A DNA stretch of 64,000 nt from Adineta vaga (Eukaryota > Rotifera): the NCBI GenBank assembly GCA_021613535.1, contig CP075493.1, positions 13,020,001 to 13,084,000 on the forward strand. Reading direction: 5' to 3'. This document shows, piece after piece, positions 22,696 through 34,068 of the stretch (the stretch's first letter is position 1; the number at the start of each line of letters is the position of its first letter). A model generated the notes under the pieces. That model searched no databases. It saw nothing but the letters and a program-made list of their open reading frames with translations, and was not told where the DNA came from. Position numbers and translations under genes: made by a program.

Positions 22696-23696
22696 TTCAT
22701 CAAACCAGACAACGAACAGCATCAGCTCGATTTTTTTCTGTGATATATTTTTCAGTTTGTTCATTTAATAAATCAATCAGGAAAATAAAGTTTCATTATT
22801 CAGCTATATATGATTATTTACCCAGTTGGTAATGAAGACTATACAAACATAAAATATCATAATTCAGCAATTTCTTGTCACTAAACAATCAGTATTCGTA
22901 CAAAATATAAAAGATCAGACAAGATTATAATAATTTTAGCGATGAAAATCATACTCAATCAAACAACTTATCTATCTTTCATATATTATCACTTTTCACG
23001 GCATTCATGAAACTATGAGTAGTAGAAAAGTCATATTTTTTTAGAAGAGTTCCAATGGTGCAAACAATTATTTTGATAGCTATACATGTGTCGTAATAAT
23101 CTTGAGAAATTTTATTCAGATATATACTAAAACATAATTTTAAATGTAAAAAAGATCTGTAATAACTAAATATTAGTTCGAACAATAAAATGTCGTTAGT
23201 ATTCAATATGAATATTTATTTAGCAAATTCACATAGAAAGTCGATAATCAGTCTTTCCCTGAACAACAATCATGTTAACACTGCAATGATTGGAAAAGTA
23301 ATGATATTTTTTTTTTCGCAAGAAAAACTAAAGATCCAATAAAAATAGACAAGCTTTTCCAGAAATTCTTATTTAATACTCAATCGATTTCTTTTCTGTA
23401 CGTTCATAGTCAGATTAGTCTTGATAACGAAAGAAAAGAAGTAATTTCTCGCTTGATTATGTGCTCTTCGTTTCAGTTACATGCTGATTTTACATATAAA
23501 TACATTTTATCTCACATATAATGATACACCTTATAAAGTATTGCTATGTTTCACAATATTCTTAAATGGGTGCTACTGTTCAAACGCAAAATAAGGATAA
23601 TCACATCGGTTCTGTCTTCAATACGTTTCCACACAGACATGCATTGTTTTCATTACTATCGTTAGTAATGATTACGGTACAATTTGTACAGCATAT
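22696..23696. other. Intergenic, no gene recognised
   Basis: Contains the 3' UTR and poly(A) signals of the Cys-rich peptide near 22766-22790. Nothing else is supported. Confidence 0.45.
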
Positions 23697-24690
23697 TCAA
23701 AAAATGAACAAGCTTTTGAGTAACTCTATATTCATATAGTAATACACTCCACCGATGTTGTTGTAAATTTTTGCAAGATTACGACTATTAGTATTAAGAA
23801 GTTTTTCGAGCAAGTAATTTTTCAAAGAATTGAATTGCTTCTTGATATTGCCCTTGATTTTTATTTGATTAAGTACGATTTTATAAATCTGTTCTGTCTT
23901 GTTATTTTGACCCATATCATCCAGTAAATGCATGCAATTCTTTGGCATCATCACTGGTTGGTTAATGTCAAACTAACTCCGAATAACTTCTTGTTTCCAT
24001 CGATTTCTTTGATATCATGAATACAAAATACATTATGCATGGAAAAACGGACTTCATCTTCGTCCACGAATTGATGCAAATAATGCTACTGATTTATAAG
24101 GATCAACCTTTATATCAAAGATAATCCCCAGCAAATCTGGATTGCTTATATTATTCTCGGCGTAGAAGAATGACACTTCACGATCTCTATTTGCGGATAA
24201 AAAGTTATTAAATGAAATCAATCCATCTTTCGACTTCATTATTTCATCCAAATCCGTCATTGATAAAAAATCCCATTCGTACAATAATATCTCCATCCAT
24301 TCCTTGCAGAGCACGATTGAGCATATAGAGTACAAAAAACTTTCCTTTGTTTACCACCAAAAATAGGATTTCTTCGATAATTTGTGTATATATACATAAA
24401 AGATGGATCGGATTGGTCCAGTCTTCTTTTTGATCTTACAAACTCATGGATATATCATTTTGTTTATATGAATGAGTTCTCTGTTTCAGAGCTTGACAGA
24501 TTGATATGATTTCTATGGAGATACTTTTTTGTCACTGCTCGCAAGAACAAATTCGGTACATTGATCAATATATTTATCTAGCCAGACTACAGTGATATCT
24601 TGCATCTTCTGAAGTTCAATACACTGATGTCTATTTGTTCCAAGCAATATGTAAAACAGGCTCTTCAGTGTTAATAGTTACATTAAAGAT
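23697..24690 (-). pseudogene. ART-TPR gene, truncated and broken
   Basis: Reading the minus strand from right to left, pieces of the 54.5-kb gene appear in order. Near 24560-24660 is an N-terminal strand, DITVVWLDKYIDQCTEF (compare ELSVVWVDSCINKTDDCLD). Near 24200-24330 is the ART region, FLSMTDLDEIMKSKDGLISFNNF followed by LLGIIFDIKVD. At 23697-23954 is a TPR segment (AKIYNNIGGVYYYM). Frames change several times, the middle is deleted, the YRG motif is replaced by YEW, and the ExE region is missing. It cannot encode an active enzyme. It faces the same way as the intact relative at 50.3-54.5 kb. Confidence 0.75.
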
Positions 24691-24699
24691 TATAGTCCA

Positions 24700-25846
24700 C
24701 TTGTATTAATATGCTTGTTTAGTTATTTATAATGAAAATATTGTGAATCTAATGTTACTATTGCAAAATTATTTTCCGTATTATTTTCAACAATAAGAAA
24801 CGCTAACAATTAGATTTATTATTCATAAATAAAGAGAAAAAAAAGACACTATTTGAATAAGAATAGATAGATTAAAAAAGAATTGTTTTTCTTATCTGTA
24901 ATAAAAGAGAAAGAATAATGATAAAAAATTTATCTCCATTCCTTTTTTTTAATGTAATTGTAAAATTTAAAAAGTTGGTACAAAAGAAACATATATTGTT
25001 ATTCATTTATTTATATTGTATACAGAATTTACAGATACCGAATAAATATAAACTTGATAAAACCTTTTTACAGAAGTAATGTTAGACCTTCGTATTCATT
25101 TAGAAGCATTCAATTACTTTTATATTAAGACAAAAGAAATTACCACATAGTTCAATTATTTGTAATCTGAATGAATACTAATCATGGTACGTTGACCTAT
25201 AACATCCGAATGCATTCCTGTAGGATTTACTTGAATCCATTTTACTTGGAGTTTCAAATTTAATCTTGTTTTATGACATATCTATCATAGATATTTACTA
25301 GACTAAACTGATGTCATCAGCTGATCGGACTTATCTATAGATAATGATTCGATCATTCCGAATTTTTTTGTACTCGATAATCTTGACGGTGAAAGCTTTC
25401 ATTTGATCGTTTATCTCAGTTCTTTTTCAATTTTATCCTCGAACACAGATAAAGTGTAAATGGTTTAAATATTTAGACAAATACACTTTATACTGTCAAG
25501 GTTAATTTTAACAAGTTAATAGATGAAGCTGGAATACGTTACTGTACCAATTTTTCCATATGTTAATCAATTTTTAATGCAAAACGTAATTTTCTTTTTT
25601 CTTTTTTTCTCTATTAAACGCTACTGCATCTCGTAGTAAAAAAGAGAAATGTAATAGCAGATGATATATTTGTTGTTAGATATGTAAAATTAGAATGCAG
25701 ATAAATTCTAGAAAAAAGAGTGAATATATATTTTTATTTCATATTACACTCGGTATCGTGTACGCTTTACTCAATAGTGATTGAAATAACTCTCAAGTAA
25801 AAATCTCTTCTTCTCACAAAGAACTTTCAGATTTCTTATTATCATC
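24700..25846. other. Intergenic, no gene recognised
   Basis: AT-rich; a few short poly-A and poly-T tracts and no supported frame. The right end is the promoter and leader of the receptor gene. Confidence 0.45.
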
Positions 25847-28800
25847 ATGAATACTTTCTTATTGCTTATTATCAGTAATAGCTTCGTTATTTCTAATTCA
25901 AACATATGGCGACCTTTCTATAATTTATATAACACAGATACGATGACGAACGATTTCGATCATCATTGTTTCTATTCAGTAATAACTAAGAATGTCAATG
26001 CCGATGACAAATCGTATAAAATCGAACAAAATGTTGAATACTGTATTCGAACAACTGAAAAGCAAGTAATAGATATGAATGCAAAAGCAATATCATCAAT
26101 ATTAGCTTTCGATGAATTAAAGAAGAAAAACATAACGTCTACAAATCTCATGGAATGGTCGAGTCCTATTGATGTTATTGAACATTATGAAGAATACTTG
26201 CAAATGAACAAATCTTCATCAGTCGGTGTATTCTATAATTGTACGCTACCATGGTTTGGACCAATTTGCCAATATAGATTTGTTTTAAATCAATCATTTT
26301 CATCGTTTATTCAAATGAGAATTGATCAACGTAATTTATTCGAAAAAAACACGACAGTAACCTGCTATATGCACATAGAATGTACTGTTGATTTATCTCT
26401 GATCTGTCTTGATTGGCGTGAAATATGCGACGGAAAAGTTGATTGTCTTAATGGTGGTGAAGACGAAAAATATTGTCTCGAACTTGAATTAAACCAATGT
26501 GAAGAAAACGAATATCAATGTCGAAATGGTATGTGTATTGATGAAGCATTTCTTATGGACGAACATATTAAAGTTGCTAGTCGTGAGTGCTTAGATGGAT
26601 CGGATGAAATTCAATATCATTTAGTGACTTATTGTGCAAGAAATGCATCTTTTACATGTGAAGATATCACGTGTCCATTTACAACTGACTTCAATTGTGG
26701 AGATGGAAATTGCATTCCAGTGCGTATACCACAAAGAATTTTTACGTGCACAAATAATCGAAATCAAGTGCATAGTTATCTATTTGATTGGTACAATCTT
26801 GTAGATGCACAGTTTTCTCGCTGTTTTAAAACTCTTATGTGTGCGACAGACTCATGGTTATCAAGAAATTTTGATAAATATTGTAAGAACTTGTGCAATA
26901 ACATAGAAGAATGTAAAATGCAAACTCTTCGGCAATGTCCTGCGGCATTCATTGCACCTAATTTTCCAATATGGCATGGTCATGTAAGATTTGGCTATTT
27001 TTCTAATCAAACATCCATGAAAATTAATGCGGATAAACCTCACTTTGTGTGTTATGACAAAAATCTTTGCCCACAGTTCAAATCAACGTTCACATTCGAT
27101 AATTATACATGTTTACTTATTGATAAACTGAATTTATCATCGATCGAAAACGCCCGTGAAATATTTCGGTCATGTAATTATATCTTTCAAACTGGTAATG
27201 AGACTAATTGTATCGATTCGACTATGGTACGTTGTTTAGGAACGAACAAATGTATACCTCAGCGTCGAATTATGAATGGAATTCAAGATTGTTATGATGG
27301 TTTTGATGAGTCACTTTTCGCTAAATCGTGTGCCTTAAACGATAAATATCGTTTTCAATGTACATCTGAACAGAAATGTCTTTCATCTATTCTTGTCAAT
27401 AATGACAAGGGGGAATGTATTGGAGGAGAAGACGAGTCTCAATTAAATAGTTTTATAACGAACATCCATAAACTTCCATTCTCAGCCATATGTGATCAAG
27501 AAGTTAATATGTTACCTGTAATTAATGATACTGATGAAACTCATTGTGAACTGTGGCCATGTGTAAATCAATATACACGTTGTAATGTCTTATGGGATTG
27601 TTCAAAAGGTATCGATGAGATTAACTGTTCATCACTTATTCAATGTCCTGCAAATCATCATCCTTGTATGTTACCGAAGAACCGTACGCTGGGTTGTTTA
27701 CATATGGATTATATTGACGATGGAATTATCGACTGTCTTGGATCAACAGATGAGCGATCCCATTGTCGATCACTACATTCAGAAGATCTTTTAAAATATT
27801 ATCGTTGTTGGAATGATACAAAATGTGTTCAATTTACGAGAGTTTGTAAAGATTGTCATGATTTTAACGATATGAATATACTATGCGATACATCCAATCA
27901 TACAGTTATGCATATCATTCAGTATTTTTTGAAAAAAGCAGATCGTATTACATATGCAAGAAAACCATTCTCTCATAGATCATCGCGTAGTTTTCCTTTT
28001 CTTCAATTATCTTCACTACATCTCAAGCAGATACACAACGGTATAATAAAAACTGAGAAAATATTTAGTATTCAACATATTAATGATTCAAGATTATGGT
28101 TGTGCAACAAAGGATTTGCAATTCTTGTTGGTAAACATGAAACTGAACAATGTCTTTGTCCAGAGAATTACTATGGTCATCTCTGTCAATATCAAAATCA
28201 ACGTGTTAGTCTCACCATTCGATTACGTCAAGAACATTTGGAAAAATTTAATATAATCGGTATAGTTATTCGACTCGTTGATCATACTGGTTTTGTTAAC
28301 TTCTATGAACAAATTACATACATTCCTGTGATTGATTGCAATACTAAATACAATATACATCTTCTCTATCAAAATCGCCCAAAAGATATGACGAAGAATT
28401 ATACAATTTATATTGATGTATATGATAAAGTTAATCTTCTATATCTCACAAGTTGGATATATCCAGTTAAATTACTTTTCATGCCTGTCAATCGTATGAG
28501 TGTCCAACTGATAATTCCAACAAAGCAAGATTGTCGTTTATTATGTAGTGAGAAATATTTAGAACCATTAGTCAATAGTCATATGCAATCTTGTCGATGT
28601 TCAAATCGAGCGAACTCAATTTTGACGATCGAACATAAATGTAATTGTTCGCCACGATCGATTTGTGTTGGTTTGAAAGAAAATCGATCAATATGTCTTT
28701 GTTCTTTAAACGACACAGGACCTCGATGCTATCTAAAATCAATCTGTCAAATGAATAACACATGTATGAATCAGGGTATATGTATACCATATGATTCTCG

Positions 28801-30484
28801 ACATTCTTCAACTAAATTTACATGTGTTTGTCCAGATGGTTTCTTTGGTGAATATTGTGAAAAGACAGATGTGAGAATAGACATCTCATTTTCTGATGTA
28901 GAGATTCCACAATCTGTACTAGTTTATTTCATTAATGTTGTAGAACACCATTCATTCAGCCTCGAAACAGAACCAACTCAAGTAACAATGTTCAAAAAAA
29001 TCCCATTGAAGCAAAAGACAATAACTCTATATATGTCACTATCCTTTCATCTAGTTTTCGTTCAAATTGACCATATGTATTATCTTGTTGTTCTTCAACA
29101 TAATTATACATCTTCAATTATTATTTCTACACAAATTACTCAATCACAACGATGTCCACATATTCGAGAACTCTTGGATAAAGTGATGATTGATAAACCG
29201 TTGTTATATGTTGTGAAATATTATCATACTATATGTCAAAAACATTCTGATCTTCTTTGTTTTCACGATAGTTATACATTTATGTGTCTATGCACAGAAG
29301 ATAGACAAGCCAATTGTTTTCATTTTAATTACAATACAACTTATAATTGTTCTGGTTATAATAATTGTCAAAATGATGCACGCTGTTTTCAAGATCATCC
29401 ACATTGTTCAACAAGAATCATGTGTGTATGTCAAGGATGTTTTTATGGTGATAAATGTCAATTGACTACTCAACATTTTGGTCTTTCACTTGATTCTATT
29501 TTAGGTTATCATGTATATCCTCATTTCACATTTACTCAACAATCGTTACCTGTGAAAATCAGTATAAGTTTAGCTACATTGTTAGTTATTATTGGTCTTG
29601 TCAGTGGAATTCTATCGAATCTAACATTTCAAGTAAGATCAACTCGAGAAATAGGTTGTGGTCTTTATTTATTTACATCATCCATAACATCTATCTTAAT
29701 CATTATTTTTCTGTATACAAAAGTATGGCTTCTCATTCTGTCACAGATGCAAATGATAACGTGGCGATCTATTCTTTTGTTTAATTGTATTCCAGTAGAA
29801 TTTATTCTTCGAGTATTATTGGCTACAACTGATTGGTATCATGTTTTTGTGGCAATCGACCGATTTCTTGTTGTTTTTCTCGGTGTTCATTTTGATAAAA
29901 CAAAAAGTCGAGAATTTGCTAAACGAATTATATTCATCATTCCTCTCATGACAGCTTTATCCATTCTTCATGATCCAATTCATCGTCATCTAATCGATGA
30001 TATTGAAGAACAAAGAACATGGTGTTTAGTTAAATTTACATCGACAATGGAAACCTATAATAGATTTATCAATATTTTTCATTTCATTGTTCCCTTTTCA
30101 CTTAATGTTATCTTAACAATTGGTATTATGATTTTTAATGCAAAACAACGTTCATCGGCAAAAAGACAATATACATTCGAACAACAATTAAAAAGACAAT
30201 TTTCTCGTCATAAACATCTAATTCTTAGTTCGATTATATTGGTTATTTTAGCATTACCACGTCTTATTATTTCTTTTGTATCCAATTGTATGAAATCATC
30301 AAAAGAATACAAGATATTCTTGGTCAGTTACTTCATTTCATTCGTACCACCTGTACTTCATTTTTTTATCTTTGTGTTAACATCGGAAATGTACAGGAGA
30401 GAATTCAATACAATGATTCGACGAAAATTGAAAGCATTTCGACATCATCTTATTCGAACTTTTCTATCACGTAAGCAGTATTAA
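25847..30484 (+). CDS. LDLa/EGF ectodomain seven-transmembrane receptor (paralogue 2)
   Basis: 1545 residues, intronless, with ATG and a signal peptide (MNTFLLLIISNSFVISNS). The layout is the same as at 4.75 kb. An N-terminal region carries YNCTLPWFGPIC. LDLa modules follow (CDGKVDCLNGGEDEKYC near residue 200 and several more to about 640), then EGF-like modules (CLCPENYYGHLCQ near 780, CVCPDGFFGEYCE near 1005, CVCQGCFYGDKCQ near 1205). A 7TM domain spans about 1240-1520, with CMKSSKEYK between TM6 and TM7 and a TM7 end FVLTSEMYRREF. Compared with paralogue 1 it lacks the second of the consecutive EGF modules before residue 950 (the stretch is Cys-poor there) and has a longer basic tail. Extracellular sensing with G-protein signalling is the likely role. 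Confidence 0.9.
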   Translation: MNTFLLLIISNSFVISNSNIWRPFYNLYNTDTMTNDFDHHCFYSVITKNVNADDKSYKIEQNVEYCIRTTEKQVIDMNAKAISSILAFDELKKKNITSTNLMEWSSPIDVIEHYEEYLQMNKSSSVGVFYNCTLPWFGPICQYRFVLNQSFSSFIQMRIDQRNLFEKNTTVTCYMHIECTVDLSLICLDWREICDGKVDCLNGGEDEKYCLELELNQCEENEYQCRNGMCIDEAFLMDEHIKVASRECLDGSDEIQYHLVTYCARNASFTCEDITCPFTTDFNCGDGNCIPVRIPQRIFTCTNNRNQVHSYLFDWYNLVDAQFSRCFKTLMCATDSWLSRNFDKYCKNLCNNIEECKMQTLRQCPAAFIAPNFPIWHGHVRFGYFSNQTSMKINADKPHFVCYDKNLCPQFKSTFTFDNYTCLLIDKLNLSSIENAREIFRSCNYIFQTGNETNCIDSTMVRCLGTNKCIPQRRIMNGIQDCYDGFDESLFAKSCALNDKYRFQCTSEQKCLSSILVNNDKGECIGGEDESQLNSFITNIHKLPFSAICDQEVNMLPVINDTDETHCELWPCVNQYTRCNVLWDCSKGIDEINCSSLIQCPANHHPCMLPKNRTLGCLHMDYIDDGIIDCLGSTDERSHCRSLHSEDLLKYYRCWNDTKCVQFTRVCKDCHDFNDMNILCDTSNHTVMHIIQYFLKKADRITYARKPFSHRSSRSFPFLQLSSLHLKQIHNGIIKTEKIFSIQHINDSRLWLCNKGFAILVGKHETEQCLCPENYYGHLCQYQNQRVSLTIRLRQEHLEKFNIIGIVIRLVDHTGFVNFYEQITYIPVIDCNTKYNIHLLYQNRPKDMTKNYTIYIDVYDKVNLLYLTSWIYPVKLLFMPVNRMSVQLIIPTKQDCRLLCSEKYLEPLVNSHMQSCRCSNRANSILTIEHKCNCSPRSICVGLKENRSICLCSLNDTGPRCYLKSICQMNNTCMNQGICIPYDSRHSSTKFTCVCPDGFFGEYCEKTDVRIDISFSDVEIPQSVLVYFINVVEHHSFSLETEPTQVTMFKKIPLKQKTITLYMSLSFHLVFVQIDHMYYLVVLQHNYTSSIIISTQITQSQRCPHIRELLDKVMIDKPLLYVVKYYHTICQKHSDLLCFHDSYTFMCLCTEDRQANCFHFNYNTTYNCSGYNNCQNDARCFQDHPHCSTRIMCVCQGCFYGDKCQLTTQHFGLSLDSILGYHVYPHFTFTQQSLPVKISISLATLLVIIGLVSGILSNLTFQVRSTREIGCGLYLFTSSITSILIIIFLYTKVWLLILSQMQMITWRSILLFNCIPVEFILRVLLATTDWYHVFVAIDRFLVVFLGVHFDKTKSREFAKRIIFIIPLMTALSILHDPIHRHLIDDIEEQRTWCLVKFTSTMETYNRFINIFHFIVPFSLNVILTIGIMIFNAKQRSSAKRQYTFEQQLKRQFSRHKHLILSSIILVILALPRLIISFVSNCMKSSKEYKIFLVSYFISFVPPVLHFFIFVLTSEMYRREFNTMIRRKLKAFRHHLIRTFLSRKQY

Positions 30485-30911
30485 GCAATAAATCTAACTA
30501 AACTAGAACAAAATAGTCTAACAAATGTTGAAACTTACATTAATTATATTTAATATGGAATGTGAATAATGTGCTTTTTTGAATAACATTTGTACATTGC
30601 TTAACAAAGTTCGAACATAATAAAAGATTTGAGATGAATAAGAGCTTGTACAATCGTACACTAATCGAGCATTTGAATATATTACGTATTGTTTCAGTAG
30701 TAATACTAGCAAAATATACTTCATGAGTAGGACAATTATTGAGTAAAATTACGATCGAAGGACATACTCTCGAATATTCTGTAATGACTCAACAACAATA
30801 AAAAAAAAGGTTCTTTTCACTCAGAGATCAATAAGCACGTCATTGACACTTTACCTATTATGCCTATTATCTTAGTTATGAGTGATATAACACACAGGTG
30901 TAAAATATGAG
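30485..30911. other. Intergenic, no gene recognised
   Basis: 3' flank of the receptor and promoter side of the His/Tyr/Pro-rich gene. No frame worth calling. Confidence 0.45.
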
Positions 30912-30919
30912 TATAAATA
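30912..30919 (+). promoter_or_regulatory. TATA box of the His/Tyr/Pro-rich gene
   Basis: TATAAATA lies 91 nt upstream of the ATG at 31010. The leader is somewhat longer than at the other TATA genes here. Confidence 0.5.
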
Positions 30920-31009
30920 TCACGTACATATGTCTCATTTCCATTCATCAATATCACAAACAAACTCGTCGTTTCTCACTCATTCGATTATATTTCTTAA
31001 CTCAATACA

Positions 31010-31423
31010 ATGTATTCGGCACCTGTTTCTTATAATCATCACAATCACTGGGCTACTCCAGCTTATCAAACACATGCCCATGGTCCTCATTATCATAATC
31101 ATGGTTATCATACCCATACACCTGCTTACCAATCATATGCACCTGCTTATCAACCATATGCGTCTTCTTATCAACCATATGCGTCTGCTTATCAACCATA
31201 TGCGTCTGCTTATACTCCAGTTCACAATTATCATAATGTTCATCAAACAGTTGGTAATGGTAACTATGGCTATGGAGTTTATGCCCAAGATGATGTAGTT
31301 CATCGCAATCTATATTCCGGACGACAGAGTTATGAACGTGAAGTTGATTTTGTTCCAGTAGGTAATCAGTATCAACCGTACACTGGTTATCCTGCAGAAA
31401 TTCATCAACATTATGTTCGCTAA
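31010..31423 (+). CDS. His/Tyr/Pro-rich repeat protein
   Basis: 137 residues, intronless, no signal peptide. The first half is rich in His, Tyr, Pro and Ala. It contains tandem heptads of the AYQPYAS type (about residues 38-66), whose DNA is nearly identical from copy to copy (tatcaaccatatgcgtctgc), so the array changes by slippage. The second half is less repetitive, with a VDFVPVG motif and a YPAEIHQHYVR end. Poly(A) signals follow (aataaaatag near 31487). Low-complexity Tyr/His/Pro proteins are often structural, disordered or metal-binding; none of these can be proved here. A shifted overlapping frame is a shadow of the repeats. Confidence 0.7.
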   Translation: MYSAPVSYNHHNHWATPAYQTHAHGPHYHNHGYHTHTPAYQSYAPAYQPYASSYQPYASAYQPYASAYTPVHNYHNVHQTVGNGNYGYGVYAQDDVVHRNLYSGRQSYEREVDFVPVGNQYQPYTGYPAEIHQHYVR

Positions 31424-31826
31424 AGTCGATTATATATAAATTTTTAGTTTCTACATCTGCTTTTTGTTACCCATTTATTTTAATTATAATAAAATAGATG
31501 AAAAAAATCTATATTCGATTCTATTGACCAATTATAATAAATCATTTTTCGCAAATATGAACAGAGATGAAAAAACAACTATATGGTGTTATAAAACGGT
31601 AGAGACAAAGTAAAAGATCATGCTCTCTTAAAAGCAGATAAGTACATAACACAAATTATCACGACTTTAAGCTGCTTAGACTGTAAACATGGATATCTTC
31701 TTTTATTAATGAGATAAAAACACACTAAAAGCACAGTTATGCACTTATTGTCATTGACAATACTTTTAAATTTTATGATTTTATTTTCATCGAATGAAAA
31801 GCTATTAATCATTTATTAATACTTGA

Positions 31827-32254
31827 TTATATAAGAAGTTCATGTCGCATAGGTCTGGATCCTGATCCTGGCCATATACGAACGACTGTTCCAGGTGACA
31901 ACATTCGTATGTCTGTATTCATATAGCCTTGCACTGCAGTACTAACATCGAAAAGAACGACTTTTTCTTGACCAGCAGCTGTACGAAATGTAGCACGAGC
32001 GTAAACTCGTTGATCAGGTTTTACTAGTGCTATTTGATTCATATGAAGTCCAGGGTAATGTTGAGATAAATATTGAGTGATTTTTCTCAATGCACTTTCG
32101 GGATCTCGTTCGTTGATCATAATTGCTCTTGGACGTTTGGCTTCATCAACATAGATTTGTGGATATGTCCAATTATAAAATGTACTAGAATGAAAATAAT
32201 AGTGAGTTTGTTTTCGTAGAATAAATCACCGAAAGAAATATACTTGAAAGTCAT
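31827..32254 (-). CDS. Two-exon orphan protein
   Basis: Exon 1 is only 11 nt (32244-32254, MTF plus two bases) and exon 2 is 31827-32184, joined by a 59-nt intron (gtatat ... ttctag), giving 122 residues. The frame continues upstream of the first internal Met through FYNWTYPQIYVDEAKRPRA up to the acceptor, which is why I accept the tiny first exon. Recognisable stretches are NERDPESALRKITQYLSQHY, an amphipathic helix, and GTVVRIWPGSGSRPMRHELL at the end. There is no signal peptide or TM helix. I do not recognise the family. Codon use is like the neighbouring genes. Confidence 0.6.
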
Positions 32255-32990
32255 TGAAGAATACTGTTGAAGAGATCAAATGAAACTATTCTGTCGTGAT
32301 GTTCTTTCTTCTATGAGAGAAATCGTCAAATGTGAAAAATTTTCAACTGATGATCAAATTAAATACATGACTATTCGCTCGATTGGTTTTTTATATAGTA
32401 GTAGTAAACAGAAAAAAGGGAAGTAAGTAAGTGAAAAACATGATAAAATCGACAGAAATGGAAAAAAAATATGTGTAATTATTTTATAATGATGAAATAA
32501 AACATGTGGAAAACAAATTGAAAAGAAAATGTTTTTAAATTATTGTTACATTATATTTTATTTGGATAACTTTGTATTAAAATCTTTTATGAATATGAAA
32601 TTTCTTATTATACTAGGTTGCCAGCATAAAAAAGTGATCATTAATGATAAATGTTCAATACTTATATTTGAAAAAGTGACTAAATCATTCTTCTGGGGGA
32701 TAATATGTTTTCAAACTATTTCTACAAAAGTTGGATTAATTCATCCTATCTTCTTTCCTCTTCTGATGGAGTACAATCTTTATTAGAAATCAGATAAATT
32801 GAGAATGTAGATGTGGATTATATTCCAAGTAGAAAATCTCTTTGAACATTATTTACACTTATGATTATTGCTGTTGCAAAATTGATGTCTCAAGATGAAA
32901 AATGAAATGGAAACAAAACTAATATAAGAGCAAAGAATAATTCCTATGTAGAAATGTCCTATAAATTATCTGCGAGAATTTATACATGTA
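32255..32990. other. Intergenic, no gene recognised
   Basis: An 85-residue frame at 32529-32786 (+) is open but hydrophobic, AT-driven and without start or splice context. I see no gene. Confidence 0.4.
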
Positions 32991-32999
32991 GTTGATGAC

Positions 33000-33690
33000 A
33001 TCGTGAGTTTAGAATCATTACCAAATCAAATCTTACTCGAACTATTCGATTATTTCAATAGTATTAATCTTCTTCTATAAAGAAAAAGTCGATTTGATAA
33101 AATATGTCAACAATATTTACCATGTCTTATTAATTGAATTCATGAATTTATTGGATTGCGATCATTTTACAATATCATATATTTTTTTATCTGAGATAAT
33201 GAGAAAACTTATTCAAGCATCACCACATTTGTTCAATCTAAATCATTTAAACATTAAATGTTTTCATGTGCAAAAGTATCGTTTTGATGATCAATTGATT
33301 TTTGATACTATTTTGAATCTATACCTAAACTTCGTTCTTATTCTTTCACTCTTTCTGTTCAAGATCTAGGCAAATGTTCTATTCCAAAAAGAATATTTTC
33401 TACTCTTCAATCAATTAAAATGTCAGAATATAAACTTCATATGCAACAGATAAATCAGTGAATGAAATACACTCCTAATTTAAAACATCTATCATTCAGA
33501 ATTAATATTTCCAGGAACATCAATGGTGATTATATTTTGCCATGTCTTTCGACTTTAATTAGTTTACGTAATACTTTCATTCATGGCTATCCATGGGGAC
33601 AAATTATTCATACTTGTCTTGCGAAACTTAATATGATGAATACAATTCTTGCAAATCAAATAATGAATTGGTTTCAAAGTTCGTTTTAGA
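33000..33690 (+). pseudogene. F-box protein pseudogene
   Basis: Near 33003 one frame reads SLESLPNQILLELFDYFNS, the F-box start (LPxEILLxLFDYL), followed by stops. Further fragments in changing frames have ICQQYLPCLIN and LIQASPHLFNLNHLNIKCF, then near 33462 YTPNLKHLSFRIN. The order is F-box first, then leucine-rich spaced strands, as in the large F-box family of bdelloids, but with at least four frame breaks. Intact members recruit substrates to SCF ubiquitin ligases; this copy is dead. Confidence 0.7.
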
Positions 33691-34068
33691 TGAAGGAACA
33701 TCATTGGTTTATTCATTGTTATATATAATAGAAACAACCATTCGTATTCTTACAAGAGAAAATGATTATCATTATCATGACAAAAAAATTGCCTCGAATA
33801 TGGATCTAACCGTTTAATTTATACCTAAGTATTTGACTGAGAAGTAAAATAAAACGAAAGAGTATAACATAAAGTGCTTGTTGTTATCAATCTGACTAAA
33901 AACAAAACGGGCTGGTTTAGACCGATTATTCCTGTGCTACACATAGATAAAAAAAAGAAGCATGGTAATGGAAAGAAAAGAAACAAACAAACAAACGAAT
34001 ACAGAGATAGAATATAATAAAATCGTCATTTGTCAGTGAGTCTATCATCATTTTAGTATCATTGAGAA

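Noticed and set aside
24054-24335. Intact small ART gene at 24.1-24.3 kb
   Set aside because: The YRG and ExE motifs are lost, and frame changes on both sides show it is part of a broken ART-TPR gene.
30930-31298. 122-codon frame overlapping the His/Tyr/Pro-rich gene
   Set aside because: It is the shifted reading of the same repeats (HLLINHMR units); the 31010 frame has the TATA box and balanced composition.
32529-32786. 85-codon hydrophobic frame as a membrane protein
   Set aside because: The composition is what AT-rich random sequence gives; no start context or homologue that I recognise.
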